Position numbers and translations under genes: made by a program. From JBBRVW01 sp038246545 (GTDB lineage: Bacteria; Actinomycetota; Actinomycetes; JACCUZ01): a stretch of 51,654 nt of DNA. The notes below the pieces were generated by a model, which saw only the letters and a program-made list of their open reading frames with translations, did no database searches and was not told the DNA's origin. Location: NCBI GenBank assembly GCA_038246545.1, contig JBBRVW010000035.1, positions 1 through 51,654 on the forward strand. The letters are read 5' to 3'. Shown in pieces: positions 29,327 through 38,219 of the stretch; the first letter of the stretch is position 1, and each line of letters begins with the position of its first letter.

Positions 29327-29436
29327 CCGAGGTCGGGGCACGGACCAGTCCGACCGCAGCACCGCACGACCTGAACCACCCGCACGACCCGCACCATCCA
29401 TCACGCCCTCGGCCACCGTCGGGGTCCGCAGCACGA

Positions 29437-29456
29437 GCTCGCCCCTGCGGGCGAGC
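29437..29456 (+). promoter_or_regulatory. Hairpin in infC-rpmI intergenic region
   Basis: GCTCGCCC and GGGCGAGC with a four-base loop, 21 bases before rpmI and just upstream of its ribosome site. It may be a translational control or processing structure. Confidence 0.4.
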
Positions 29457-29477
29457 ACGACGAGGAGTCACGACCCG

Positions 29478-29672
29478 ATGCCGAAGAACAAGACGCACAG
29501 CGGCACCAAGAAGCGCTTTCGCCTGACCGGCTCCGGCAAGGTCATGCGCGAGCAGGCCAACCGCCGCCACCTGCTCGAGGGCAAGAACTCGAAGCGGACC
29601 CGCGCCCTCTCCCTCGACGTCGAGACCTCGAGCGCGGACGTCAAGAAGGTCAAGCGCCTGCTCGGGAAGTAG
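29478..29672 (+). CDS. rpmI: 50S ribosomal protein L35
   Basis: 64 residues, very basic. Family segment MPKNKTHSGTKKRFRLTGSGKV at the start, then REQANRRHLLEGK. ATG at 29478; GAGGAG lies upstream. Located between infC and rplT in the standard operon. Confidence 0.97.
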   Translation: MPKNKTHSGTKKRFRLTGSGKVMREQANRRHLLEGKNSKRTRALSLDVETSSADVKKVKRLLGK

Positions 29673-29766
29673 CCGCCGGCCGGTCCCTACGCCGACAGGC
29701 GTACACCGGTCACGCAGCACCCGGCACGGCAGTCCCCCAGCAGCGCATCCCCAAGGAGAACAAGCA

Positions 29767-30162
29767 ATGGCACGCGTCAAGCGGGCAGTAAACGCCCACA
29801 AGAAGCGTCGGGTCACCCTCGAGCGCGCGAGCGGCTACCGCGGCCAGCGGTCCCGGCTGTACCGCAAGGCCAAGGAGCAGGTCACTCACTCGCTGGTCTA
29901 CAACTACCGCGACCGGAAGAAGCGCAAGGGCGACTTCCGTCAGCTCTGGATCCAGCGCATCAACGCTGCGGCCCGTCAGAACGGCATGACCTACAACCGC
30001 TTCATCCAGGGCCTCAAGGCCTCGGGGGTCGAGGTCGACCGCAAGGTCCTCGCCGACCTGGCGGTGAACGACGCCACCGCGTTCACCGCGCTGGTCGAGC
30101 TGGCCAAGGCGCACGTGCCGGCCGCCGGCACCGCCCGCGAGAAGGACGAGTCCGCGGCCTGA
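29767..30162 (+). CDS. rplT: 50S ribosomal protein L20
   Basis: 131 residues, with family segments MARVKRAVNAHKKRR, YRGQRSRLYRKAKEQV, RQLWIQRINAAARQNGMTYNRFI and DLAVNDATAFTALVE. It organises 23S rRNA early in assembly and in some bacteria represses its own operon. ATG behind AAGGAG. Last gene of the operon, closed by a strong hairpin. Confidence 0.98.
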   Translation: MARVKRAVNAHKKRRVTLERASGYRGQRSRLYRKAKEQVTHSLVYNYRDRKKRKGDFRQLWIQRINAAARQNGMTYNRFIQGLKASGVEVDRKVLADLAVNDATAFTALVELAKAHVPAAGTAREKDESAA

Positions 30163-30178
30163 GCTGTCGCTGTCCCAC

Positions 30179-30216
30179 CGGACGCCCAGGGAGCCGTTCC
30201 GCGCCCTGGGCGTCCG
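30179..30216 (+). terminator. Terminator hairpin after rplT
   Basis: CGGACGCCCAGGG pairs perfectly with CCCTGGGCGTCCG (13 bp) over a 12-base loop, 16 bp after the rplT stop. No T-tract. Confidence 0.75.
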
Positions 30217-30260
30217 CGCGTCCGCACCACATCTCGTACGCTGACCGCCCGGAGGCCGCT

Positions 30261-30282
30261 CGATGGTGACCCGATGGTGACC
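30261..30282 (+). repeat. 11-bp tandem duplication before RNA methyltransferase start
   Basis: CGATGGTGACC occurs twice in a row. Each copy begins a five-codon frame (MVTRW and MVTPC) that stops at or just before the real GTG. The GGAGG at 30251-30255 is placed for the first of these, not for the methyltransferase. Confidence 0.8.
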
Positions 30283-30284
30283 CC

Positions 30285-31112
30285 GTGCTGACCGGCCCCG
30301 AGCTGACGTCGACCCGGGCCGCGCGGGTCAAGGCCGCGCAGCGGCTGGGCAAGCGCGCCTTCCGGGCGCGGGACCGGAAGTTTCTCGCCGAGGGGCCGCA
30401 GTCCGTCCGCGAGGCGGTCGACCGCCCAGGGACGGTGCACGAGGTCTTCGTCACCCGCGATGCTGCCGCGCGGCACGACGACATCGTGGCTGCGGCAGCG
30501 GCCACCGGTGTCCCCGTGCACCTCGTGAGCGGCGAGGTGATGACGGCGCTGGCGCAGACCGTGACGCCGCAAGGGCTGGTCGCCGTGTGCGGCCTGCTCG
30601 ACCAGCCGCTCGCCGACGTCCTCGCGACCGGACCGCGGCTGCTCGCCGTGCTTGCGCACGCCCGCGACCCCGGCAACGCCGGCACCGTGGTGCGGGCGGC
30701 TGACGCCGCGGGGGCGGACGGCATCCTGCTGACGGGCGACAGCGTCGACCCCTACAACGGCAAGTGCGTCCGCGCCTCGGCGGGCAGCCTGTTCCACCTG
30801 CCCGTCTCCGTCGGGGGACGGGTCGACGACGACCTGCCGGCCCTGCGAGCGGCGGGGCTGCGGGTGCTCGCTGCTGACGGGCACGCCGATATGGACCTCG
30901 ACGGGGCGGCCGACTCCGGGCTGCTCGACGCCCGGACCGCCTGGGTGTTCGGCAACGAGGCCTGGGGGCTGCCCGACGCGACGCGCGCCCTCTGCGACGA
31001 GGTGGTCAAGGTGCCGATCCACGGCCGGGCCGAGTCGCTGAACCTCGCGACCGCTGCGGCCGTCTGCCTCTACGCCTCGGCTCGCGCGCAGCGGGGTCGT
31101 CCGTCCGGCTGA
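30285..31112 (+). CDS. TrmH/SpoU-family RNA 2'-O-methyltransferase
   Basis: 275 residues, SPOUT fold, S-adenosylmethionine dependent. The N-terminal substrate domain has KRAFRARDRKFLAEGPQSV. The three SpoU motifs are DPGNAGTVVRAADAAG, WVFGNEAWGL and VPIHGRAESLNLATAAAVCLY. Target rRNA or tRNA position is not inferable. GTG at 30285 is the only start in this frame after an upstream stop at 30267. It sits between rplT and a sensor kinase, the same order as in Streptomyces. Confidence 0.92.
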   Translation: MLTGPELTSTRAARVKAAQRLGKRAFRARDRKFLAEGPQSVREAVDRPGTVHEVFVTRDAAARHDDIVAAAAATGVPVHLVSGEVMTALAQTVTPQGLVAVCGLLDQPLADVLATGPRLLAVLAHARDPGNAGTVVRAADAAGADGILLTGDSVDPYNGKCVRASAGSLFHLPVSVGGRVDDDLPALRAAGLRVLAADGHADMDLDGAADSGLLDARTAWVFGNEAWGLPDATRALCDEVVKVPIHGRAESLNLATAAAVCLYASARAQRGRPSG

Positions 31113-31180
31113 GCCCGGCGCGCTGCCGGTCCGACCCGCAGGTGACCGCTCGGACGATCAACCCGGTGGCTACCGGTCGG

Positions 31181-31186
31181 TAGTCT
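31181..31186 (+). promoter_or_regulatory. -10 hexamer for leaderless sensor kinase transcript
   Basis: TAGTCT, seven bases, then the GTG of the histidine kinase gene. Confidence 0.5.
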
Positions 31187-31193
31187 GTGTGGG

Positions 31194-32249
31194 GTGACCG
31201 ACGTCACGGCGGGCTACGACGACCACCCCGACGGGCTGGTCGTCGCTGATGCGCGCGGTGCCGTCGTCGTCTTCAACCGCGCCGCGGAGCGGATCACCGG
31301 CACCAGCGCGCAGGCCGCGCTGGGCAAGGACCTCGCCGACGCGCTCCCGCTGGAGGGCCTCGACGGCCGGGCCTGGTGGCCCTGCGCCCGGCCCTACGAC
31401 GGGCTGCGCAGCGCCACGGGTCACCCCGAGCGCAACCTCATCCTCCCCGGCGGCTCCGAGGTGCTGGTGACGGCCCGCTACCTGCGCGCCGAGCCGCGCG
31501 GGCCGGTCACCCGCGTCGTGGTGGCCCTGCGCGGCACCAGGCACCGGGCCCGGGAGGAGCTCAGCCGCGCCGAGCTGGTCTCGACCGTCGCGCACGAGCT
31601 GCGCTCGCCGCTCACCAGCGTCAAGGGCTTCACGGCCACGCTGCTGGCCAAGTGGGACCGCTTCACCGACGAGCAGAAGCGCCTCATGCTCGAGACCGTC
31701 GAGGCCGACGCCGACCGGGTCACCCGGCTCATCACCGAGCTGCTCGACATCGCCCGGATCGACTCCCACCGGCTGGCCGTACGCCGGCAGCCGGTCGACC
31801 TCGAGAAGGTGCTGCGCCGGCACGTGGCGGCGATGGAGGCGCGCGGGGAGGACCCGGCGCGCTTCGTCGTCGAGATCGCCGACGGCATCCCCGAGATGTG
31901 GGTCGACGCCGACAAGCTCGACCAGGTGCTCGGCAACCTGCTGGAGAACGCGATCCGGCACGGCGCGGGCACCGTGACCATCGCGGCCGGCCCGGCCACC
32001 AAGGGCGATGCGGCCGGTGCGTCGGTCACCGTCACCGACGAGGGCGAGGGCATCCCCGACGAGGCGCGTGACCGGGTCTTCACCCGGTTCTGGCGCTCGG
32101 GTCGTCGTGGCGGCACCGGGCTCGGCCTCTACATCGTCCGCGGCCTGGTCGAGGCGCACGGCGGCCACATCGAGGTCGGGCGCGGCCCGTCCGGCGGTGC
32201 GAGGTTCCGATTCGTGCTGCCCGCCGCGACCCCCGACTTCGCCGACTGA
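31194..32249 (+). CDS. Soluble PAS-HisKA-HATPase sensor histidine kinase
   Basis: 351 residues with no transmembrane segment. An N-terminal PAS domain (about 5-105) is followed by HisKA with the phosphoacceptor histidine in STVAHELRSPLTSVKGF and an HATPase with N-box NLLENAIRHGAG, G1 DEGEGIP and G2 GGTGLGLYIV. No response regulator is adjacent, so it is an orphan. The gene occupies the place between the RNA methyltransferase and pheS that I recall from Streptomyces. The signal is unknown. Confidence 0.93.
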   Translation: MTDVTAGYDDHPDGLVVADARGAVVVFNRAAERITGTSAQAALGKDLADALPLEGLDGRAWWPCARPYDGLRSATGHPERNLILPGGSEVLVTARYLRAEPRGPVTRVVVALRGTRHRAREELSRAELVSTVAHELRSPLTSVKGFTATLLAKWDRFTDEQKRLMLETVEADADRVTRLITELLDIARIDSHRLAVRRQPVDLEKVLRRHVAAMEARGEDPARFVVEIADGIPEMWVDADKLDQVLGNLLENAIRHGAGTVTIAAGPATKGDAAGASVTVTDEGEGIPDEARDRVFTRFWRSGRRGGTGLGLYIVRGLVEAHGGHIEVGRGPSGGARFRFVLPAATPDFAD

Positions 32250-32288
32250 CCTCGGCACGGCGGGCTCCCGGCGGGCCGCACCCGCCAC

Positions 32289-32409
32289 CGACCCCGACCC
32301 GACCCCGACCCGACCCGACCACCCGTCCGGCGATCACGTATACGTGATCCACCGTCGCCTTGCACGGTGTGCACCACGTGTGAGGCGCCGGCTCGCCATG
32401 TGAAGCAGC
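32289..32409 (+). repeat. Dispersed palindromic unit, divergent copy 4, with C-rich repeat
   Basis: CCCGA-type simple repeats (32289-32323) precede the palindrome GATCACGTATACGTGATC (32332-32349). A segment similar to the second element follows (CCACCGTCGCCTTGCACGG), then further on GCGCGGTAGGC, like the tail of copy 2. About 11 bases between the two palindromes are missing relative to copies 1-3. Assignment to the family is probable, not certain. Confidence 0.5.
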
Positions 32410-32447
32410 GCGGTAGGCGGCCCGGACGGCCCGCCCTGCTCCGCCCC

Positions 32448-32453
32448 TAGACT
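32448..32453 (+). promoter_or_regulatory. -10 hexamer for pheST
   Basis: TAGACT, 34 bases before the chosen pheS start. No T-box or attenuator is visible in the short leader. Confidence 0.45.
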
Positions 32454-32487
32454 CGGGCGGCGCTCCTCAGCCTTGGAGATTGGACGC

Positions 32488-33597
32488 ATGTCCGCACCGA
32501 ACAAGTCCTACGACCCCGTGCAGGTGACCCCCTTGAACGCCGACGAGGTCGCGCAGGCCCGCGACGCCGCCCTGGCCGCCATCGCGGCCGCCCCCGACCT
32601 CGACGCGCTCAAGGCGGTACGGCTCGAGCACGCCGGCGACCGGTCGGCCCTGGCGCTGGCCAACCGCGAGATCGGCGCCCTGCCGCCGGCCGCCAAGGCC
32701 GACGCCGGCAAGCGGGTCGGCACCGCCCGACGGGCTGTCGCCGAGGCGCTGGCCGCGCGGCAGCAGCAGCTCGAGCAGGAGCGGGACGAGCGCGTCCTGG
32801 TCGAGGAGTCCGTCGACGTCTCGCTGCCGTGGGACCGGGTCGCCCCCGGTGCCCGCCACCCGCTGACCACCCTCACCGAGCGGGTCGCCGACCTGTTCGT
32901 CGCGATGGGCTTCGAGTGGTCGGAAGGCCCCGAGGTCGAGGCCGAGTGGTTCAACTTCGACGCTCTCAACATGCCCCCGGACCACCCGGCCCGGACCCTG
33001 CAGGACACGTTCTGGGTCGAGTCGGAGGAGTCCGGCCTGGTGCTGCGCACCCAGACCTCACCGGTGCAGATCCGCACCATGCTGCGCCGCGAGCCGCCGA
33101 TCTACGCCGTCTCGCCCGGCCGGGTCTACCGCACCGACGAGCTGGACGCGACGCACACCCCGGTCTTCACCCAGGTCGAGGGCCTCGTCGTCGACGAGGG
33201 CATCACGATGGCGCACCTGCGCGGGACCCTCGAGCACTTCGCCCGCGCGATGTTCGGCGCCGACACCGTGACCCGGCTGCGCCCGTCGTACTTCCCGTTC
33301 ACGGAGCCGAGCGCCGAGATGGACCTACGGTGCTGGATCTGCCACGGCGAGTCGGTCAGCAACCCGGACCGGCCGTGCCGGACCTGCTCGTCCGAGGGCT
33401 GGATCGAGTGGGGCGGGTGCGGCATGGTCAACCCGCGCGTGCTGGTCGCCTGCGGCGTCGACCCCGACCGGTACACCGGGTTCGCCTTCGGCATGGGCAT
33501 CGAGCGGACCCTGATGTCCCGGCACGGCGCCGAGGACATGCGCGACATGGTGGAGGGCGACGTGCGCTACGCACGCCCCTTCGGGACGGAGCTCTAG
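32488..33597 (+). CDS. pheS: Phenylalanyl-tRNA synthetase alpha subunit
   Basis: 369 residues, class II synthetase. An N-terminal coiled-coil (about 15-100) reaches the tRNA. The catalytic core has GFEWSEGPEVEAEWFNFDALNMPPDHPAR, motif 2 region VYRTDELDATHTPVFTQVEGL and the C-terminal motif 3 GFAFGMGIERTLM. ATG at 32488 chosen over TTG at 32473; TTGGAG lies ten bases upstream. pheT follows after 43 bp. Confidence 0.97.
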   Translation: MSAPNKSYDPVQVTPLNADEVAQARDAALAAIAAAPDLDALKAVRLEHAGDRSALALANREIGALPPAAKADAGKRVGTARRAVAEALAARQQQLEQERDERVLVEESVDVSLPWDRVAPGARHPLTTLTERVADLFVAMGFEWSEGPEVEAEWFNFDALNMPPDHPARTLQDTFWVESEESGLVLRTQTSPVQIRTMLRREPPIYAVSPGRVYRTDELDATHTPVFTQVEGLVVDEGITMAHLRGTLEHFARAMFGADTVTRLRPSYFPFTEPSAEMDLRCWICHGESVSNPDRPCRTCSSEGWIEWGGCGMVNPRVLVACGVDPDRYTGFAFGMGIERTLMSRHGAEDMRDMVEGDVRYARPFGTEL

Positions 33598-33640
33598 TGC
33601 GGCCGCTGCTGCAGATGCCACGAGTGCGGACGGAGATCTG

Positions 33641-36118
33641 ATGCGGGCGCCACTGTCCTGGCTGCGCGAGTACGCCGACCTGCCGGCCGCCCTGACCGGC
33701 CGCGAGCTCGGCGAGCGTCTGGTCGCCGCCGGTCTCGAGGTCGAGACCGTCGAGCGGCCCGGCCACGATGTCACCGGACCCGTTGTGCTGGGCCGGGTGC
33801 TCGCCTTCGAGGAGGAGACCGCCTCCAACGGCAAGACCGTGCGCTGGTGCCACGTCGACGTGGGCGAGGCGCAGCCCCGCGGCATCGTCTGCGGCGCGCT
33901 GAACTTCGCGGTCGGCGACCGGGTCGTGGTCGCCCTGCCCGGAGCCACCCTGCCCGGCGGCTTCGCCATCGCCGCCCGCAAGACCTACGGCCACGTCAGC
34001 GACGGCATGATCTGCTCCAGCCGCGAGCTGGGCACCGGCGACGACCACACCGGCATCCTCGTGCTGTCCGACGACCTGGCCGGCGACGCGCCTCTGGGCG
34101 CCGACGCCGTGGAGGTCCTCGGGCTGCGCGACGAGGTGCTCGACATCGCCGTCACCCCGGACCGGTCCTACGCCCTGTCGATGCGCGGCATCGCGCGCGA
34201 GGCGGCCACGGCGTACGGCGTCGCCTTCCACGACCCGGCGGCGCTCGAGCCGCTGCCGGTCGACGGGGCCGGCCACCCCGGCGTGGTCGACGACCCGACC
34301 GCAGCCGACCGGCTGGTCCTGCGCACCGTCTCGGGCCTGGACCCCTCGGCGGCCACGCCGGTCTGGATGGCCAGGCGGCTGCTCCTGTGCGGGATGCGCC
34401 CGGTGTCGCTGGCCGTCGACGTCACCAACTACGTGATGCTCGAGCTGGGCCAGCCGCTGCACGCCTTCGACCGCGGTCGTCTCCAGGGTGCGGTCACCGT
34501 TCGACGGGCAGCGCCGGGCGAGCGCCTCGAGACCCTCGACCACGTGCAGCGCGAGCTGCACGTCGAGGACATCGTGATCGCCGACGACCGCGGGGCCGTC
34601 GGGCTGGCGGGGACGATGGGCGGGCTCACGACCGAGATCGACGCAAGCTCGACCGACCTCGTCATCGAGGCCGCCCACTTCGACCCCGCCGGCGTCGCGC
34701 GGATGGCGCGCCGGCACAAGCTGTCGTCCGAGGCGTCCCGGCGCTTCGAGCGCGGCGTCGATCCCGAGCTGCCTCCCGTGGCGTCCACCCGGGCGGTGCA
34801 GCTGCTGCGCGACCTGGGCCGTGCGACGTACGTCGGCTCGACCGAGGTGCTGCACCCGCAGGCGGTCCGGCACATCGAGCTGGACCCGGCCCGGCCGGGC
34901 CGCACGGCGGGACTCCCGATCAGCCCCGACGAGGTGTCGCGCTGCCTCGTCGAGGTCGGCTGCGCCGTCGAGCCGTCGTCGCAGCCCTGGGTCGTGACGC
35001 CGCCGAGCTGGCGGCCCGACCTCGCGCACCCCGCCGACCTCGACGAGGAGGTCATCCGCCTGGTGGGGTACGACTCCGTGCCCGTCCGGCTGCCGCAGGC
35101 GCCGGCCGGGCCTGGCTACTCGGCCCGTCAGCGGCTCCGGCGGCGGATCGGGCTGGCCCTGGCGCACGCCGGCTACGTCGAGGCCCCGACCTACCCGTTC
35201 GTCGGGGTGGCCGACCTGGACGCGCTCGGCCTGCCGGCCGACGACGACCGTCGCCACGCCCTGCGGCTGGCCAACCCGCTCAACGACCTCGAGCCACTGC
35301 TGCGGACCACCTTGCTGCCCGGCCTGCTCGCGGCCCTGCGCCGCAACGTCGGACGCGGAGCCACCGACGTCGCGCTGTTCGAGGTCGGAGCCGTCGTACG
35401 GCCCGGCCCCGACCCCCTTCCGGTGCCGCCCCGACCCTCGGTCGCCCGGCGGCCGACCGACGACGAGGTGGCCGCGCTGCAGGCGGCACTCCCAGCGCAG
35501 CCGCTTCGGGTCGCAGCCGTCCTCACCGGCGCGCGGGAGCCGGCCGGCTGGTGGGGTCCCGGGCGCGCAGCCACGTGGTCCGACGCTGTCGAGGCAGCCA
35601 GGACCGTCGCGTCGGAGGCGCGGGTCGAGGTCACGGTGCGGGCTGACCAGCACGCCCCGTTCCACCCCGGCCGCTGCGCCGTGCTGCTGCGTGACGGCAC
35701 CGTGGTGGGCCACGCCGGCGAGCTGCACCCGCGGGTCGTCGCAGCGCTCGGGCTGCCGGAGCGCACCTGCGCGATGGAGCTCGACCTCGAGGCCCTGGGG
35801 GAGCGGACCGACCCGGTCCCGGCCCCGCGGCTGTCGACGTACCCGCTGGCCACTCAGGACGTGGCGCTGGTAGTCGACGCGCACGTGCCTGCCGCGGAGG
35901 TCGAGGCCGCGCTGCGCGACGGTGCGGGCGACCTGCTGGAGTCGGTACGGCTCTTCGACGTCTACCGCGGGTCGCAGGTCGGCGAGGGCAAGGAGTCGCT
36001 CGCCTACGCCTTGAGGTTCCGGGCCCCCGACCGCACCCTCACGGTCGAGGAAGCGACCGCAGCCCGCGAGGCGGCCGTCGCCGAGGCCGGCCGCCGGGTC
36101 GGCGCCGTCCTGCGCTGA
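33641..36118 (+). CDS. pheT: Phenylalanyl-tRNA synthetase beta subunit
   Basis: 825 residues, normal size. Begins MRAPLSWLREYADLPA. A tRNA-binding OB domain lies at about 40-150, the B3/B4 editing region around 210-390 (MDVTNYV-like VDVTNYVMLELGQPLHAFD), B5 near 410-485, and the anticodon-binding FDX-ACB domain at the C-terminus (LSTYPLATQDVALVVDAHV). Forms the alpha2-beta2 enzyme with PheS. ATG behind GGAGA. Confidence 0.97.
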   Translation: MRAPLSWLREYADLPAALTGRELGERLVAAGLEVETVERPGHDVTGPVVLGRVLAFEEETASNGKTVRWCHVDVGEAQPRGIVCGALNFAVGDRVVVALPGATLPGGFAIAARKTYGHVSDGMICSSRELGTGDDHTGILVLSDDLAGDAPLGADAVEVLGLRDEVLDIAVTPDRSYALSMRGIAREAATAYGVAFHDPAALEPLPVDGAGHPGVVDDPTAADRLVLRTVSGLDPSAATPVWMARRLLLCGMRPVSLAVDVTNYVMLELGQPLHAFDRGRLQGAVTVRRAAPGERLETLDHVQRELHVEDIVIADDRGAVGLAGTMGGLTTEIDASSTDLVIEAAHFDPAGVARMARRHKLSSEASRRFERGVDPELPPVASTRAVQLLRDLGRATYVGSTEVLHPQAVRHIELDPARPGRTAGLPISPDEVSRCLVEVGCAVEPSSQPWVVTPPSWRPDLAHPADLDEEVIRLVGYDSVPVRLPQAPAGPGYSARQRLRRRIGLALAHAGYVEAPTYPFVGVADLDALGLPADDDRRHALRLANPLNDLEPLLRTTLLPGLLAALRRNVGRGATDVALFEVGAVVRPGPDPLPVPPRPSVARRPTDDEVAALQAALPAQPLRVAAVLTGAREPAGWWGPGRAATWSDAVEAARTVASEARVEVTVRADQHAPFHPGRCAVLLRDGTVVGHAGELHPRVVAALGLPERTCAMELDLEALGERTDPVPAPRLSTYPLATQDVALVVDAHVPAAEVEAALRDGAGDLLESVRLFDVYRGSQVGEGKESLAYALRFRAPDRTLTVEEATAAREAAVAEAGRRVGAVLR

Positions 36119-36120
36119 CG

Positions 36121-36939
36121 GTGAGCACACTCGGACCTGCCGGTCAGGTCGCGCTGGTGACCGGTGCCGGTCGGGGGATCGGGCGGCTGCTGGCCCTGGC
36201 CCTCGCCGGCGAGGGCATGGCGGTCGGGCTGCTCGGTCGGACCGCCGCGGCACTCGCGGCCGTCAAGGACGAGGTCCTGGCTGCCGGCGGCCGCGCACTG
36301 GCGGTGCCCGCCGACGTCACCCGTCGCGACGCGGTGCAGTCGGCCGTCGCCGCCGTGACCCGCGAGCTCGGCCCGGTGGACCTCCTGGTGAGCAACGCGG
36401 GGGCTCGGGAGCGCGCGGCCGGCGCGCCGTGGGACGTCGATCCTGACGACTGGTGGCGGGTGGTCGAGACCAACCTCCGGGGCCCGTTCCTGCTGGTCCA
36501 GGCCGTCGTCCCGGGGATGGTCGCGCGGGGTGCCGGCCGGGTGCTGCACGTCGGGAGCGGCATGGGCCAGCGGCCGCACCCGGACTGGTCGGCGTACGCG
36601 AGCTCCAAGGCCGGCCTGTCCCGGCTCACCGAGTCCCTCGCCGCGGCGCTCGACGGCACCGGGGTGACCGTCCTGGAAGCCAGCCCCGGTCTGGTGCGCA
36701 CCGACATGACCGAGACGATGTGGGGTCCGGCCGACGAGCAGCGCTGGAACGACCCGGCCCGGCTGGTCGAGGTCGCGCTGCGGTGGGCGCGCGGCGACCT
36801 CGACGCGCTGCACGGCCGGTTCGTGCACGCGGCCCGCGACGACCTCGACGCCCTGCTCGCTGCGGTGCCGCAGGTCCTCGAGCACGACGCGCGCACCCTC
36901 CGGTTGCGCCCGTACGGCGACGACGACCCGCTGGCCTGA
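36121..36939 (+). CDS. Short-chain dehydrogenase/reductase
   Basis: 272 residues, Rossmann fold NAD(P)-dependent oxidoreductase. Cofactor motif TGAGRGIG (14-21), SNAG in place of NNAG, catalytic S146, Y159 and K163 (YASSK). GTG start two bases after the pheT stop, so it may be translated from the same mRNA. Substrate unknown; this class covers many alcohols and ketones. Confidence 0.92.
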   Translation: MSTLGPAGQVALVTGAGRGIGRLLALALAGEGMAVGLLGRTAAALAAVKDEVLAAGGRALAVPADVTRRDAVQSAVAAVTRELGPVDLLVSNAGARERAAGAPWDVDPDDWWRVVETNLRGPFLLVQAVVPGMVARGAGRVLHVGSGMGQRPHPDWSAYASSKAGLSRLTESLAAALDGTGVTVLEASPGLVRTDMTETMWGPADEQRWNDPARLVEVALRWARGDLDALHGRFVHAARDDLDALLAAVPQVLEHDARTLRLRPYGDDDPLA

Positions 36940-36953
36940 GCCATGCTCGTGCC

Positions 36954-37384
36954 ATGACGCTGCCGATCGCCCGGGACGCGGACGTCGCCGGCGTGTCCGA
37001 CCTCCTCCAGGCCCGGCTCCACGAGTTCAACGAGGCGGCCACCGGCCACCGTGACGGGAGCCGACTCGCCGTCACGGTCCGGGGCGGGACGCCGGGGTCC
37101 GGGCCGGACTCGTCGGCTGGACCTGGGGCGGCTGCGGCTACGTCGACGTGCTCTGGGTCGCAGCGGAGCTCCGCGGCCAGGGGGTGGGCAGCCGGCTGCT
37201 GGCCGCCGCCGAGGACGCCGCCCGGGACGCCGGGTGCGACCGGATGGTGCTGGCGACCCACTCCTTCCAGGCGCCCGACTTCTACCAGGCCCGCGGCTAT
37301 CAGACGGTGGGGCGGGCCGACGGCTACCCGCGCGGCCACGCGCAGCTGATGCTCGTGAAGCTGCTCGACGGCCGGGACGGCTGA
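36954..37384 (+). pseudogene. GNAT acetyltransferase with a single frameshift
   Basis: The reading starts MTLPIARDADVAGVSDLLQ and continues to about 37080. The family core (AGLVGWTWGGCGYVDVLWVAAELRGQGVGSRLL, here cited for its R/Q-x-x-G-x-G/S acetyl-CoA motif) is then in another frame to the stop at 37384. The break lies in the GC run CCGGGGCGGG near 37080-37088. Restored, the protein would be about 143 residues, normal for GNAT. Either a recent inactivation or a sequencing slip; one event only. CATGCT, six bases, then ATG resembles the leaderless promoters seen elsewhere. Confidence 0.75.
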
Positions 37385-37451
37385 GCTGCCCTGGGGCGCC
37401 CTGACCTGCGCGGCTGTGCGGTGTCGGTGCACCCTGGCAGGATCTCGGCCC

Positions 37452-38219
37452 GTGCCCGAGCCGACCGAAGCGACCGAGATGCCCGAGATGCCCGATCAGA
37501 CCGAGCTGCCCGATCAGACCGAGCTGCCCGATCAGACCGAGCTGCCCGATCAGACCGAGCTGCCCGATCAGACCGAGCTGCCCAACGTCCTCGACTTCTG
37601 GGAGCAGCAGTCGGGACGCTACGACGAGGAGGTCGACCACGGCCTGCGCGACGCCACGGCCCGGGAGGCGTGGCGGTCCCGGCTCGCGCAGTGGCTGCCC
37701 GAGGGGCCGAGTGACCTGCTCGACCTCGGCTGCGGCACCGGGTCGCTGTCCCGCCTCGCGCTCGACGCCGGGCACCGGGTCGTCGGTGTCGACCTGGCGC
37801 CGGGGATGGTCGACCAGGCCCGGGCCAAGTGCCCCGAGGGACGGTTCGTCGTCGGGGACGCCGCGCTGCCACCGGTGGGGGAGCAGAGATTCGACGTCGT
37901 GCTGGCGCGACACCTCCTCTGGACCCTGCCCGACCCGCACGCGGTGCTGGCGCGCTGGGCGTCCCTGGTCCACCCGGGCGGCCGGCTGGTGCTCGTCGAG
38001 GGCCGTTGGTGGCCGGCGAGCAGAGGGGTAGTGACGCCGTACGCGCAGGGCAGCGAGGCGATGCCCTGGCAGGGCGGGGTCCGCGCGGAGGACCTGGTCG
38101 CCGCGCTCGACCCGCTGGTCGAGCGTCTCGAGGTCGTCTGCCTGAGCGGCGACGCGGCGCTGTGGGGGCGGGCCGTGGACGACGAGCGCTATGCGGTGGT
38201 GGCGCGCACCGCCGCCTGA
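37452..38219 (+). CDS. Class I SAM-dependent methyltransferase with PDQTEL repeats
   Basis: 255 residues. The fold is a Methyltransf_11/25-type domain: SAM-binding motif LLDLGCGTG (89-97), VVGVDLAPGMVDQARAKCP and FVVGDAALPPVGEQRFDVVLARHLLWTLPDP. Residues 14-43 are five exact copies of PDQTEL, preceded by an acidic segment. GTG at 37452 is chosen because the domain and repeats follow directly; a start at 37416 is possible. The substrate is unknown. Its 3' end overlaps the convergent LuxR-type regulator gene by 31 bp. Confidence 0.88.
   Translation: MPEPTEATEMPEMPDQTELPDQTELPDQTELPDQTELPDQTELPNVLDFWEQQSGRYDEEVDHGLRDATAREAWRSRLAQWLPEGPSDLLDLGCGTGSLSRLALDAGHRVVGVDLAPGMVDQARAKCPEGRFVVGDAALPPVGEQRFDVVLARHLLWTLPDPHAVLARWASLVHPGGRLVLVEGRWWPASRGVVTPYAQGSEAMPWQGGVRAEDLVAALDPLVERLEVVCLSGDAALWGRAVDDERYAVVARTAA
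37491..37580 (+). repeat. Five perfect 18-bp tandem repeats in methyltransferase
   Basis: CCCGATCAGACCGAGCTG five times with no mismatch, encoding PDQTEL each time. Copy number can change without breaking the frame. Confidence 0.97.

Noticed and set aside
25562..29458. One minus-strand frame of 1298 codons spanning the decarboxylase and beyond infC
   Set aside because: Only the part up to the ATG at 27475 has protein-family content. The rest is antisense to sseB and infC, a common effect of high GC.
37491..37580. Tandem repeat considered as a CRISPR array
   Set aside because: Units are contiguous without spacers and encode a clean hexapeptide in a methyltransferase.
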